Source: Stenotrophomonas bentonitica | GTDB lineage: Bacteria > Pseudomonadota > Gammaproteobacteria > Xanthomonadales > Xanthomonadaceae | NCBI RefSeq assembly: GCF_002887735.1 | Contig: NZ_PKQP01000002.1 | Coordinates: 372,001-436,000 of the forward strand | DNA length: 64,000 nucleotides | Direction: 5' to 3' | In this document: positions 10,120 to 18,281 of the stretch, piece by piece | How positions within the stretch are numbered: position 1 is the first letter of the stretch | Layout of the letters: each line of letters begins with the position of its first letter | Translations under genes and position numbers: made by a program | Notes under the pieces: model-generated | Databases searched by the model: none | What the model was told of the DNA's origin: nothing | Seen by the model: the letters and a program-made list of their open reading frames with translations, nothing else

Positions 10120-10847
10120 GCGCGCCGCGCCGGCTGCTGGAGATCGCCTCGAATTCGGTGGCCTCCGCCCTGGCGGCCCAGCACGGCGGGGCGGATCGGG
10201 TCGAACTGTTCGACAACCTCGCCGAGGGCGGCACGACCCCGTCGCAGGGCAGCATCGCGGTCGCCCGTGAGCGCCTGCAGATTCCCCTGTTCGTGCTGAT
10301 CCGGCCGCGTCCCGGCGATTTCCTCTACACCGCGCTGGAGGCCGAGATCATGCTGCGCGATATCGCGTACTGCCGTGCGCTCGGCTGCGACGGTGTGGTG
10401 ATCGGCGCTCTGGATGCCGACGGTGGCATCGACATGGCGTTGTGCCGGGAACTGGTGTCCGCAGCAGGCCCACTCGGCATCACCTTCCACCGTGCCTTCG
10501 ATGCGGCGCGTGATCTGCCGGCGGCACTGGAGCAGATCGTGACGCTGGGCTGCCAGCGCATCCTGAGTTCGGGCGGGCAGGCCAGTGCGCTGGCCGGTGC
10601 CGATGTGCTGGCCGCCCTGGTGGCGCAGGCAGGCGACCGCATCTCACTGATGGCTGGTGCGGGAATCACGGCGGCCAACGCCGTGGAGGTCGCCGAGCGC
10701 AGTGGGTGCACCGAACTTCACGCCTCTGCGAAGACGACGCAGCCCTCGGCGATGCGTCACCACAATCCCGCCCTGATGGGACTGTCACCGGACTGGACCG
10801 CCACCGACGTGGCGCAGGTCAACGCACTGCGCGCGGCGCTGGATTAA
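10116..10847 (+). CDS. cutC: CutC family protein
   Basis: A 243-residue TIM-barrel protein of the CutC family, with ASNSVASALAAQHGGADRVELFDNL near the start, the VLIRPRPGDFLY segment, ITFHRAFDAA and ILSSGGQA. The family was first linked to copper tolerance, but its biochemical activity is not settled. It begins at GTG 10116, which overlaps the asparaginase stop. CutC genes sit beside glycan-utilisation genes in several bacteria, so a sugar-related role here is possible but unproven. The stop TAA runs directly into the A-tract of the terminator that serves the convergent receptor gene. Confidence 0.88.
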   Translation: MSAPRRLLEIASNSVASALAAQHGGADRVELFDNLAEGGTTPSQGSIAVARERLQIPLFVLIRPRPGDFLYTALEAEIMLRDIAYCRALGCDGVVIGALDADGGIDMALCRELVSAAGPLGITFHRAFDAARDLPAALEQIVTLGCQRILSSGGQASALAGADVLAALVAQAGDRISLMAGAGITAANAVEVAERSGCTELHASAKTTQPSAMRHHNPALMGLSPDWTATDVAQVNALRAALD

Positions 10848-10884
10848 AAAAAACGGCAGCCGCCTGTACAAGCGCAGCTGCCGT
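10846..10884 (-). terminator. Intrinsic terminator of the TonB-dependent receptor gene
   Basis: Read on the minus strand, ACGGCAGC (10884-10877) and GCTGCCGT (10860-10853) form an 8-bp stem with a 16-base loop, followed by a run of eight T (10853-10846). This is a classic rho-independent terminator 42-80 bases past the receptor stop. The A-run overlaps the cutC stop codon on the plus strand, so cutC ends inside the signal of the opposing transcript. Confidence 0.85.
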
Positions 10885-10896
10885 GGAGGACCGTTG

Positions 10897-10914
10897 CCCC
10901 GCCCGGAGGCGGGG
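10897..10914. repeat. GC-rich hairpin between convergent genes
   Basis: CCCCGCC and GGCGGGG make a perfect 7-bp stem around the tetraloop CGGA, 11 bases beyond the receptor stop. With the adjacent intrinsic terminator it forms two tandem hairpins on the minus strand. It may stabilise the 3' end of the receptor mRNA or slow polymerase before the terminator. Confidence 0.55.
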
Positions 10915-10925
10915 GCGGGTAACGC

Positions 10926-13900
10926 TTAGAACTTCCAGTTCACGCCGAAGTACAGCTGGCGGCCGGTGTAGGTGTTGGACACCAGGCGGGCCTTGGTGTC
11001 GTTGCCCAGATGGATGCGCTGCTCGGACTTGGTCGCGTTCAGCACCGAGGCGGTGAAGGTCAGCGCTTCGGTGAAGTTGTAGGCCACGTTGAGATCCAGC
11101 TGGTCGTACGGTTCGGAGTACTGGCTCATGCCGTTGACCGGACCGCCCACGACTTCACCGCGGCGGTTGTACGACGCGCGTGCCAGGAACTTCTCGTTCT
11201 CGTAGAAGAGGGTCACGTTGGCCTGGTTCTTGGCGCTGCCCACCAGCGGCGAGGAACCGATCTCTTCGCCATCGAGCACGATGGCGGCCAGGTTGGTGTC
11301 GTTGTAGGTGTAGTTGGCCTGGATGCCGAAGCCCGTGTCGAAGGTGTACTGACCGTACAGCTCCACGCCCTGCGAGACGCCATCGCGGCCGTTGGCCTGG
11401 GTCTCGTACTTCTGCACCGTGACCGTTTCGCCACCGACATTCATCTGCTGGTCGCGGACCACCGGCACCGTGAAGTTGTCCACGTTCTTGCGGAACAGGC
11501 CCAGGCCCGCTACCGCGCCGGGCTTGAAGTACCACTCCAGGCCGACGTCGAACTGGGTCGCTTCGAACGGTTCCAGGTTCTTGTTGCTGCCATAGCCGTA
11601 CCAGCCGGGCGTGTCGGTACCACCGGCGACACGACGGTCGTTGCTGTACTCCTCGCTGATGTAGTTCAGCGCACCCGGCGCAGCGATGCTGGTGTAGCTC
11701 GGGCGTGCGATGACCTTGGAGGCCGCACCGCGCAGCACCAGCGTATCGGTGATGTCCCAGGCGATGTTGAAGCTCGGCAGGAAGTCCGTGTAGGTCTTGT
11801 CCATCGAGGTGAAGGCGTACGTTTTCTCGCGGGCCAGGCCATCCGGGAGGCGCACGAAGCCGCTCTGGCAGACATAGCCGGTATTGGAGGCGATCAGCGG
11901 CGCGGCAGCAGGATCGTTGCAGCCCATCGGCGAGCCGGCGGCGTTGTCCTGGAAGTAGTCGTTGAACTTCTCGACCGAGTCACTGGATTCGGCGAACTGC
12001 TTGGTCCGGACCACGCGCACGCCGACGTTGCCGCGCACGCGCTCGGTACGGAAGTTGGCCTGGAAGTAGCCCGAGTAGATCTTCTCGTTGACGTTGTAGA
12101 CGAAGTCCTCTTCCTTGCGGCTGTGCGATCCGCCGTACTTTTCGTTGAGGTAGTTGATGTAGGCCGGGTAGTTGATGCCCGGGAACACGTTGGCGTTGAA
12201 GCCGCCGGCGATGTTGCTGATCGGGTTGGACAGGAAGAAGCCCGGCTGGGCGACACCGGCGGTGGCATCGCAACCGGCCTGGTAACGGTTGTTGTCGTAG
12301 TCGGCCGGATCCTTGCCCTGGCACACCCAGTAGGTGTTGCCGGTATTGCGGTGCACATCGCCGTCGCGGTACTTGGCACCGAACTGGATGGAGTCCAGCC
12401 AGCCGCTTTCAAACAGCTTGGTGAAGTCGGCCTGGAAGTAGTTCTGCTTGACCTCGGTCTGCATCCACGACGAGCCGGTCGAACCGGTGTCGATCTCGGC
12501 GATGCCGGCCATCAACTGGTCCTGCAGGTTCGGCGAGAAGGTGGCGCTCGGCGTACCGGTCAGATCCCATGCGCTGTAGGTGTTGCCGGACTGCCACACA
12601 CCGTCGACCTGGCGGCGCGGCTTGGCGGACATGCCGAAGTTCATCGACGGGCCACCTTCGGACCAGGTGCGGCCACCGGTGAAGGAGGCCTTCCACAGCG
12701 GGCTGATATCCCACTCGACGGTCAGGTCACCGGTCTGCGAGAGCGCCTTTTCCTTGCTGTAGGTACCGGTCAGCTGCGGGGTGGGGATGGTGCAGTCGTC
12801 CGGACCCCAGCCGCCCGGCGCCATGCCGGCGGCCGCAGCCTGTTCTTCGCTGCAGTAATACGTCTTGCCAGCCAGCTTTTCGTACTGCGCGCCGGTCACG
12901 ATGCTGCCGGAGGGGTCGAAGTTCAGCCCGTTGAGCAGGCGGCCGCCGTCCCAGTTGCCGTCGCCGTTGAAGCGGGCGAGGTTCCATTCCGGGATCTTCA
13001 ACATGTTCTGGGTGTAATTGCCTTCCAGCTCGAAGCGGAAGTAATTGGCGGTCAGCGTCAGGTTGTCGGTCGGCTTGAACTGGAAGGTCAACTGGCCACC
13101 GGTGCGCTCGCGCTTTTCTTCCTTGACGGCGAAGTTCACCGAGGTCGGCATGAAGAATTCGCTGTAGTTGCGCCCGCTCTGGTCATTGAAGCCGGACTGG
13201 CCCCACCAGTAGTGGATACCGTCCTGCAGCTGCGGATTGCCGTAGGCATCCACCGCGTCGGTACCGTTGCCGTACCACTGGTAGTCCTCGGTGCTCGCCT
13301 GCATGGTACGGCTGGTGCGGGTCTGCTTGGTCGCGCCGACCAGCACGCCGAAGCGCTCATCCTTGCTGTGCCAGGAGTACAGCGCCGACGTCTGCGGATC
13401 CACGTCGTGGCTGGTGTCCGAGGAGGTGCCCTCCAGGTTCACGTAGCCGGAGTTGGCTTCCATGTCGAGCGGGCGACGCGTGTGCAGGATCACGGTGCCG
13501 CCGATGCCGCCTTCATCCAGGCGGGCCTCTGGCGATTTGAACAGCTCGGCGCTGGAAAGCATGTTGGCCGGCAGCAGCGTGTAGTTGAACGAACGGGTGG
13601 CCTCGTTGTTGGTTTCCGAGGTCGCCACGTAGTTGCCGTTCAACTGGGTCAGGGTCAGGTCCGGAGCGAGGCCGCGCACACTGACGGTCTTGCCTTCGCC
13701 ACCGCCGCGCTCGATGACCACGCCAGGCACGCGCTGCAGCGCGTCGGCGACGTTCTTGTCGGGGAACTTGCCCACGTCCTCGGCGGTGATGACTTCCACC
13801 ACGGCGTTGGCGTCGCGCTTCTGCTGCAGACTCTTTTCGATGGCGTAGCGGTAGCCGGTGACGGTCACGCTGTCGAGCGTGGTGGCATCGGGTGTACCCG

Positions 13901-14009
13901 TGGCCGGGGTGGCTTGCTGCGCGAGCGCGGCCGGCACGACGGCCGTGGCCAACGCGCTGGCAATGGCCGCGGACAACGCAACGCGGCGGTGCATGCGTGA
14001 CATCTTCAT
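10926..14009 (-). CDS. TonB-dependent outer-membrane receptor (TIGR01782-type)
   Basis: A 1027-residue outer-membrane active transporter. Residues 1-30 are a signal peptide ending ALAQQ. Residues 45-53 (TLDSVTVTG) form a likely TonB box. The plug follows, with the phrase EDVGKFPDKNVADALQRVPG and the loop RGLAPDLTLTQLNG typical of the Caulobacter/Xanthomonas receptor class that imports carbohydrates. The beta-barrel ends in the required aromatic residue (YFGVNWKF). AGGAG lies upstream of the ATG at 14009. The gene is divergent from the GH92 operon and shares with it a 569-base control region holding three candidate LacI operators, so the ligand is probably a mannose-rich glycan. A strong intrinsic terminator follows the stop. 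Confidence 0.92.
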   Translation of the reverse strand: MKMSRMHRRVALSAAIASALATAVVPAALAQQATPATGTPDATTLDSVTVTGYRYAIEKSLQQKRDANAVVEVITAEDVGKFPDKNVADALQRVPGVVIERGGGEGKTVSVRGLAPDLTLTQLNGNYVATSETNNEATRSFNYTLLPANMLSSAELFKSPEARLDEGGIGGTVILHTRRPLDMEANSGYVNLEGTSSDTSHDVDPQTSALYSWHSKDERFGVLVGATKQTRTSRTMQASTEDYQWYGNGTDAVDAYGNPQLQDGIHYWWGQSGFNDQSGRNYSEFFMPTSVNFAVKEEKRERTGGQLTFQFKPTDNLTLTANYFRFELEGNYTQNMLKIPEWNLARFNGDGNWDGGRLLNGLNFDPSGSIVTGAQYEKLAGKTYYCSEEQAAAAGMAPGGWGPDDCTIPTPQLTGTYSKEKALSQTGDLTVEWDISPLWKASFTGGRTWSEGGPSMNFGMSAKPRRQVDGVWQSGNTYSAWDLTGTPSATFSPNLQDQLMAGIAEIDTGSTGSSWMQTEVKQNYFQADFTKLFESGWLDSIQFGAKYRDGDVHRNTGNTYWVCQGKDPADYDNNRYQAGCDATAGVAQPGFFLSNPISNIAGGFNANVFPGINYPAYINYLNEKYGGSHSRKEEDFVYNVNEKIYSGYFQANFRTERVRGNVGVRVVRTKQFAESSDSVEKFNDYFQDNAAGSPMGCNDPAAAPLIASNTGYVCQSGFVRLPDGLAREKTYAFTSMDKTYTDFLPSFNIAWDITDTLVLRGAASKVIARPSYTSIAAPGALNYISEEYSNDRRVAGGTDTPGWYGYGSNKNLEPFEATQFDVGLEWYFKPGAVAGLGLFRKNVDNFTVPVVRDQQMNVGGETVTVQKYETQANGRDGVSQGVELYGQYTFDTGFGIQANYTYNDTNLAAIVLDGEEIGSSPLVGSAKNQANVTLFYENEKFLARASYNRRGEVVGGPVNGMSQYSEPYDQLDLNVAYNFTEALTFTASVLNATKSEQRIHLGNDTKARLVSNTYTGRQLYFGVNWKF

Positions 14010-14056
14010 TCCACTCTCTCCCTCTCCTGGATTGAAACGGTGGCGATACGAATTCT

Positions 14057-14070
14057 TTGAATCGATCTAA
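14057..14070. promoter_or_regulatory. Candidate LacI-family operator A (receptor-proximal)
   Basis: TTGAATCGATCTAA, a 14-base imperfect palindrome (half-sites TTGAATC and, reversed, TTAGATC). It lies 48 bases upstream of the receptor start codon on the minus strand, where a repressor would cover the promoter or early transcript. It shares the core ATCGATCTAA with sites B and C. Confidence 0.65.
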
Positions 14071-14178
14071 TGGGTGGAGCCAAATTATCTCGAGCGTCGA
14101 GTTGCCTGGCGCGTCCCGCATGCATCGCGTGGGGCAGTCCCCCGGCTCCCCACTTCCGGCAATCGTGACCGTTTTAAG

Positions 14179-14192
14179 TTGGATCGATCTAA
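14179..14192. promoter_or_regulatory. Candidate LacI-family operator B (central)
   Basis: TTGGATCGATCTAA, sharing 13 of 14 bases with site A. It lies in the middle of the divergent region, 122 bases from A and 286 from C. Such spacing would allow DNA looping between sites, as LacI-family tetramers are known to do; looping here is speculation. Confidence 0.65.
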
Positions 14193-14464
14193 ACGATTGG
14201 CGGGGGATTTTTAGCACGACCGCGCGAGGGAAGCATGCTGCTCCGCAATATGGACGCGGGGCGTGCTTTCGCTTGACCCCGGCCGATCCCGCGATGTTGC
14301 TGGGTCCGGGGCTTCAGCCCGCTATATCGGCCGATGGGACGGAATGTCGGCCCCCGGCACCGGGCACTGCCAGGCACTGCGCAGGCTCGGGCAGGGCGGG
14401 GTGCTGGCGATCGGTCCTCGATGTTGCAGCGCAGAATGCATCGATTGAAATTCCCGTGCTTTAC

Positions 14465-14478
14465 TTAAATCGATCTAA
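14465..14478. promoter_or_regulatory. Candidate LacI-family operator C (GH92-proximal)
   Basis: TTAAATCGATCTAA, matching the consensus TTRRATCGATYYAA at every position. It lies about 100 bases upstream of the GH92 start and follows a possible -35 element (TTGAAA, 14445-14450) by 14 bases. It is the best candidate for controlling the mannosidase operon. Confidence 0.65.
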
Positions 14479-14564
14479 ATTCACCGGGGTGTGGATTGGG
14501 TCGCCCAGTCCAGGGAATTAGAGGCGCCCGCCGCCACTGGTTCGCGCTGCCGCCACGTCCGCCA

Positions 14565-14570
14565 AGGAGT
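14565..14570 (+). promoter_or_regulatory. Ribosome-binding site that decides the GH92 start
   Basis: AGGAGT lies 2 bases before a GTG at 14573 and 8 bases before an in-frame GTG at 14579. Only the second has workable spacing, so the protein probably starts at 14579 and not two codons earlier. Confidence 0.6.
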
Positions 14571-14578
14571 CCGTGTCC

Positions 14579-17074
14579 GTGACCCGTCTTTCTCACCGTC
14601 CTTCCGTCGTTTCCGCCGCCGGCGCCATCCCGGCCCGCCGCCGCCCGCTCGCCGGCCTGGCCTGCCTGCTGGCGCTGAGCTGCGCGCCGCTGATGCTGCA
14701 GGCCGCGCCCGCCGCGCCCGCCGCGCTGGAGCGCGAGGTCAACACCTTCATCGGCAGCAAGGACGATGGCAATACGTTCCCGGGTGCCTCGGCGCCGTTC
14801 GGCCTGATCCAGGTCAGCCCGATCGGTGAGCACTACGCCGGGTGGCGCTACGACGATCCGAAGATCCGGGGTTTCGGGCATTCCTTCCTCTCCGGTGCGG
14901 GCTGCTGGGAGCAGGGCGGCCAGGTCTCGGTCCTGCCGGTGACCGGCAGCATCGGCCCGGGCGGCGACTTCAATACCGACGACGCCAAGAGCTTCGATCA
15001 CAAGCGCTACGCCTCCAGCTATACCCACGACGGGGAAGTCGGGCAGGCGGGCTACTACAAGGTGCGCCTGACCAACTACGGCGGCATCGATGCCGAAGCC
15101 ACCGCACGCACCCGTGCCGCGGCCGAGCGTTACACCTTCGCCGCCGATGCAGGCACCGGCCACGTGCTGGTGAACCTCGGCCAGGCCAACGAGCGCCATT
15201 CGGTGATCGGCAGCGTGGTCGATGTGGTCGGCGACCGCGCCGTGGAAGGCAAGCTGGTCACCAAGAGCTTCTGCGGTGGCCATCAGTACACCACGTGGTT
15301 CCGCATCGAGTTCGACCGCCCGTTCAAGTCGTTCGGCACCTGGGGCGAGGGCGGTGGCCTGCCCGGCGCCCGCCATGGCATGGAAGGCGAGCTCAAGCCG
15401 AGTGGCGCCTGGCTCAGCTTCGACCTGGGCAAGGGCCGCGCGGTGACCGCAGTCAGCGCGATCTCCCACGTGGATGCCGAAGGCGCGCGCGCCAACCTGC
15501 GCAGCGATGGCATGCAGGGCGACCGCCTGCTTGCTTTCGACCAGATGCGGCAGATGGCACAGCAGCAGTGGCGCAAGGAACTGGCGGCCGTGCGTGTGCA
15601 GGGCGGCAGCAACGATGACCGTACCGTGCTCTACACCGCGCTGTACCACGCGCTGCTGCAGCCACTGACCGGCAGCGATGCCGACGGCCGTTACCGTGGC
15701 TACGACGACACCATCCATCGCGCTGACGGCTGGACCTACTACGAGTACTTCTCGCTGTGGGATACCTACCGCGCGCAGAACCAGTGGCTGGCCCTGACCA
15801 AGCCGGAGGTCGCGCGCGACATCGGCCGCACGCTGCTGGCCATCGAGGCGCAGGGCGGTTGGCTGCCGCGCTGGGGCTATGCCAACTTCGAAACCAACGT
15901 GATGACCGGTGATCCGGTGACGCCGTTCCTGGTCGACCTGTGGCGTTTCGGCGCGCTGGCCGGCCGCGAGGGCGAGGCCTACACCGCGCTGCGCAAGAAC
16001 GCGTTCGAAGTGCCGCCGATGAACTCGCGTCATGCGGGCCGTTCGGGCAACCCCAGCTACCTGGCCAACGGCTACGTGCAGTACGACCGCGCCTTCCCCT
16101 CCAAGGGCATGGACGTGGACCCGCACCACGGTGGCTCGGCAACGCTGGAGTACGCACTGGCCGACTGCGCGCTGGCACAGATGGCCGATGGCCTCGGCCA
16201 TGCCGCCGATGCCGGCGTGCTGCGTGAGCGCGGCCGCAACTGGCGCAAGGTGTGGGACCCGTCGGTGCGTGACGAGGAGGGCGATTTCAACGGCTTCCCG
16301 CGGCCGCGCATGGAGGATGGCGCGTGGTACCTGCCGGCCGATGGCAAGTACAGCCCGCGCTCGCACCATGGCTTCCATGAAGGCACTGCGTGGCAGTACC
16401 AGTGGCTGGCGCAGCAGGACGTGCCGGGCCTGGTCCAGGCCATGCACGGCCGCGAGCAGGCCGCTCGCCGCCTGGACACGTTCTTCGCCTACGACGCGCT
16501 GGTGACCTCGCCGCTGACCGCCGCACGCAAGGAATGGGTGGTTGGCCCGTACAGCTACTACAACCAGTACCGCTACAACCCGAACAACGAGCCGGACCTG
16601 CATGCGCCGTGGATGTACACGCTGATCGGCCAGCCGTGGAAGACCGCCACCGTGGTGCGCGCCGCGCAGCAGCTGTTCACCAACGCGCCCAACGGGGTCA
16701 CCGGCAACGATGACCTGGGCACGATGTCGGCCTGGTACCTGTTCAGCGCGCTCGGCCTGTACCCGGCCGTGCCGGGCAGCGGCGAGTTCCTGCTGCATAC
16801 CCCGCGCTTCGCCCGCGCCGAGATCGATCTGGGCCAGGGCAGGACGCTCACCCTGAAGGCACCGGGCGCCGACGGCCGCAAGCTGCAGTACGTCCAGAAT
16901 GTCCAGGTCGATGGCCGCGCGCATGCGCCGGTGTGGCTGGACTGGGCGCAGCTGCAGCGCGGTGGCACCATCGCCTTCGCGCTGGGCGGCACCGCGCCGG
17001 AGAACGGCTGGGGCACCCAGGCCGAGGCGCTGCCGGCCTCGTTCTGCGCCACCCCGGGCGCGGTGCTCGAATGA
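14579..17074 (+). CDS. Secreted GH92 alpha-mannosidase
   Basis: An 831-residue glycoside hydrolase of family GH92, calcium-dependent exo-alpha-mannosidases that trim high-mannose glycans. The N-terminus has a long basic region and a hydrophobic stretch (LAGLACLLALS) ending near LMLQAAPA, so it is exported. Family landmarks are FIGSKDDGNTFPGA near the mature start, WDTYRAQNQW, the acid-containing HEGTAWQYQW (Glu601) and GNDDLGTMSAWY (709-719) which holds the likely general base. Start GTG 14579 is chosen from ribosome-binding-site spacing. It opens an operon with LacI, transporter, fructokinase, AGE protein and beta-mannosidase. Linkage specificity (alpha-1,2 or other) cannot be read from the sequence. 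Confidence 0.93.
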   Translation: MTRLSHRPSVVSAAGAIPARRRPLAGLACLLALSCAPLMLQAAPAAPAALEREVNTFIGSKDDGNTFPGASAPFGLIQVSPIGEHYAGWRYDDPKIRGFGHSFLSGAGCWEQGGQVSVLPVTGSIGPGGDFNTDDAKSFDHKRYASSYTHDGEVGQAGYYKVRLTNYGGIDAEATARTRAAAERYTFAADAGTGHVLVNLGQANERHSVIGSVVDVVGDRAVEGKLVTKSFCGGHQYTTWFRIEFDRPFKSFGTWGEGGGLPGARHGMEGELKPSGAWLSFDLGKGRAVTAVSAISHVDAEGARANLRSDGMQGDRLLAFDQMRQMAQQQWRKELAAVRVQGGSNDDRTVLYTALYHALLQPLTGSDADGRYRGYDDTIHRADGWTYYEYFSLWDTYRAQNQWLALTKPEVARDIGRTLLAIEAQGGWLPRWGYANFETNVMTGDPVTPFLVDLWRFGALAGREGEAYTALRKNAFEVPPMNSRHAGRSGNPSYLANGYVQYDRAFPSKGMDVDPHHGGSATLEYALADCALAQMADGLGHAADAGVLRERGRNWRKVWDPSVRDEEGDFNGFPRPRMEDGAWYLPADGKYSPRSHHGFHEGTAWQYQWLAQQDVPGLVQAMHGREQAARRLDTFFAYDALVTSPLTAARKEWVVGPYSYYNQYRYNPNNEPDLHAPWMYTLIGQPWKTATVVRAAQQLFTNAPNGVTGNDDLGTMSAWYLFSALGLYPAVPGSGEFLLHTPRFARAEIDLGQGRTLTLKAPGADGRKLQYVQNVQVDGRAHAPVWLDWAQLQRGGTIAFALGGTAPENGWGTQAEALPASFCATPGAVLE

Positions 17075-17193
17075 GCCACGCACCGGCCCGTGCCGTGGCC
17101 AGCCCATCGGGGCTGACCGCCGGCACGGGGCACGGACCGCTGGTCAATGCGATCGTTTAGGCTTGCACCTTGCTTGAGGAACCCGACGACCCG

Positions 17194-18237
17194 ATGAAAG
17201 ACAAGGCCACCCCCGCCGGCAAAGGCACGCGCGCGGTCACCGTGACCGACATCGCCGAAGCGATCGGCGTGTCGCGCGCGACCGTCTCGCTGGTGTTGCG
17301 TGGCAGCCCGCTGGTGAATGTCGACACCCGTGCCAAGGTGGAGGCCGAACTGCGGCGCCAGCGCTATGTCTACAACCGTGGCGCGGCCAATCTGCGCCGG
17401 CGTACCTCGTCCAGCGTGGCGCTGGTCATCAACGACCTGTCCAACCCGTTCTTCGCCGAGTTCGCCTCCGGGGTGGACGAAGCGCTGGGCGGCAAGGGCT
17501 TCGTGACCCTGCTTGGCAGCACCGGTGAATCGCCGGAGCGGCAGCAGGCAGTGCTGACCACGTTGATGGAGCACATGCCGGCCGGGCTGATCCTGTCGCC
17601 CGCCGAAGGCAGCGATGCCGGGCAGCTGCGCCAGGTGCTCGGGCACGCCAACGTGCTGCTGTTCAACCGCGAGCTGCCCGGTGCCGACTGGGACTTCCTG
17701 ACCCTGGACAACCAGCAGGGTGCCTATCTGGCCACGCGGCATCTGATCGAGCAGGGCCACCGCCGCATCGCGTTCTATGGCGGTCATGCGGTGTCCAGTT
17801 CCTGCCATCAGCGCCGCACCGGCTATGCGCAGGCCCTGGTGGAAGCCGGCATGCCGGTGCAGCCGGAGTGGCTGATCGAAACCTCGCCCAGCCGCCTGGA
17901 TGCGGCCGCGCGCACCGGCGAGCTGTTCGCGCTGGATGCCGTGCCGACCGCAGCGGTCTGCTACAACGACAGCGTCGCGCTGGGTCTGATGCTGGGCCTG
18001 GCATCGCGTGGCGTGCAGCCGGGCCGCGATTTCGCGGTGACCGGTTTCGATGATATTTCCGAGGCCTCGGTGGCATCGCCGCCGCTGACCACGCTGACCG
18101 TCAACCCGCGCGAACGCGGGCGACAGGCAGCCGAACTGCTGCTGCTGCGTCTGGATCATCCCGACGCCGCACCGGCCCGTACCGTTGCACCGGTCCAGCT
18201 CCGCGTTCGCGAGAGCAGCGGCGCGATGACTGTCTGA
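17194..18237 (+). CDS. LacI-family transcriptional regulator
   Basis: A 347-residue regulator. The N-terminal helix-turn-helix reads VTDIAEAIGVSRATVSLVLRG, followed by a hinge and a periplasmic-binding-protein-like sensor domain with SSSVALVINDLSNPFFAEF, a LACI-type DNQQGAYLATRHLI, and VTGFDDISEAS. It lies inside the mannosidase operon, 119 bases after GH92 and 44 before the transporter, so it is probably autoregulated and acts on the palindromes at 8023, 14057, 14179 and 14465. A TTG at 17170 would add eight residues, but the ATG at 17194 puts the HTH at the usual distance from the terminus. The effector is probably mannose or a mannoside; this is inferred. Confidence 0.93.
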   Translation: MKDKATPAGKGTRAVTVTDIAEAIGVSRATVSLVLRGSPLVNVDTRAKVEAELRRQRYVYNRGAANLRRRTSSSVALVINDLSNPFFAEFASGVDEALGGKGFVTLLGSTGESPERQQAVLTTLMEHMPAGLILSPAEGSDAGQLRQVLGHANVLLFNRELPGADWDFLTLDNQQGAYLATRHLIEQGHRRIAFYGGHAVSSSCHQRRTGYAQALVEAGMPVQPEWLIETSPSRLDAAARTGELFALDAVPTAAVCYNDSVALGLMLGLASRGVQPGRDFAVTGFDDISEASVASPPLTTLTVNPRERGRQAAELLLLRLDHPDAAPARTVAPVQLRVRESSGAMTV

Positions 18238-18281
18238 TGGCTCCCCCAATCACCTGCTCGCGCACTGAGGCGCGTACCTGA

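Larger units (their letters stand above)
14010..14578. other. Divergent control region between receptor and GH92 operon
   Basis: This 569-base stretch has no convincing gene. It is lower in GC than its surroundings near its ends and in the middle, and holds three near-identical palindromes at 14057-14070, 14179-14192 and 14465-14478. A weaker copy (ATGCATCGATTGAA, 11 of 14 positions) lies at 14436-14449, centred 29 bases from the third. TTGAAA at 14445-14450 could serve as a -35 for the GH92 operon, but I cannot place a -10 with confidence. Both transcripts must start in this region. Confidence 0.75.

Noticed and set aside
11010..14000. A 996-residue open frame antisense to the TonB-dependent receptor.
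   Set aside because: The receptor has full family motifs; the antisense protein is a repetitive Val/Gly/His-rich shadow with no plausible start signal.
14057..14521. Short open frames in the receptor/GH92 control region.
   Set aside because: They overlap the operator palindromes, lack ribosome-binding sites and show no protein-like composition.
14465..17107. An 880-residue open frame antisense to GH92.
   Set aside because: Same reason: the plus-strand gene is complete and conserved, and the antisense frame spans the operator region and has no recognisable domain.
17150..17170. A possible operator (CAATGCGATCGTTTAG) before the LacI gene.
   Set aside because: Its centre of symmetry is CGATCG, not ATCGAT, and the half-sites do not match the others well enough.
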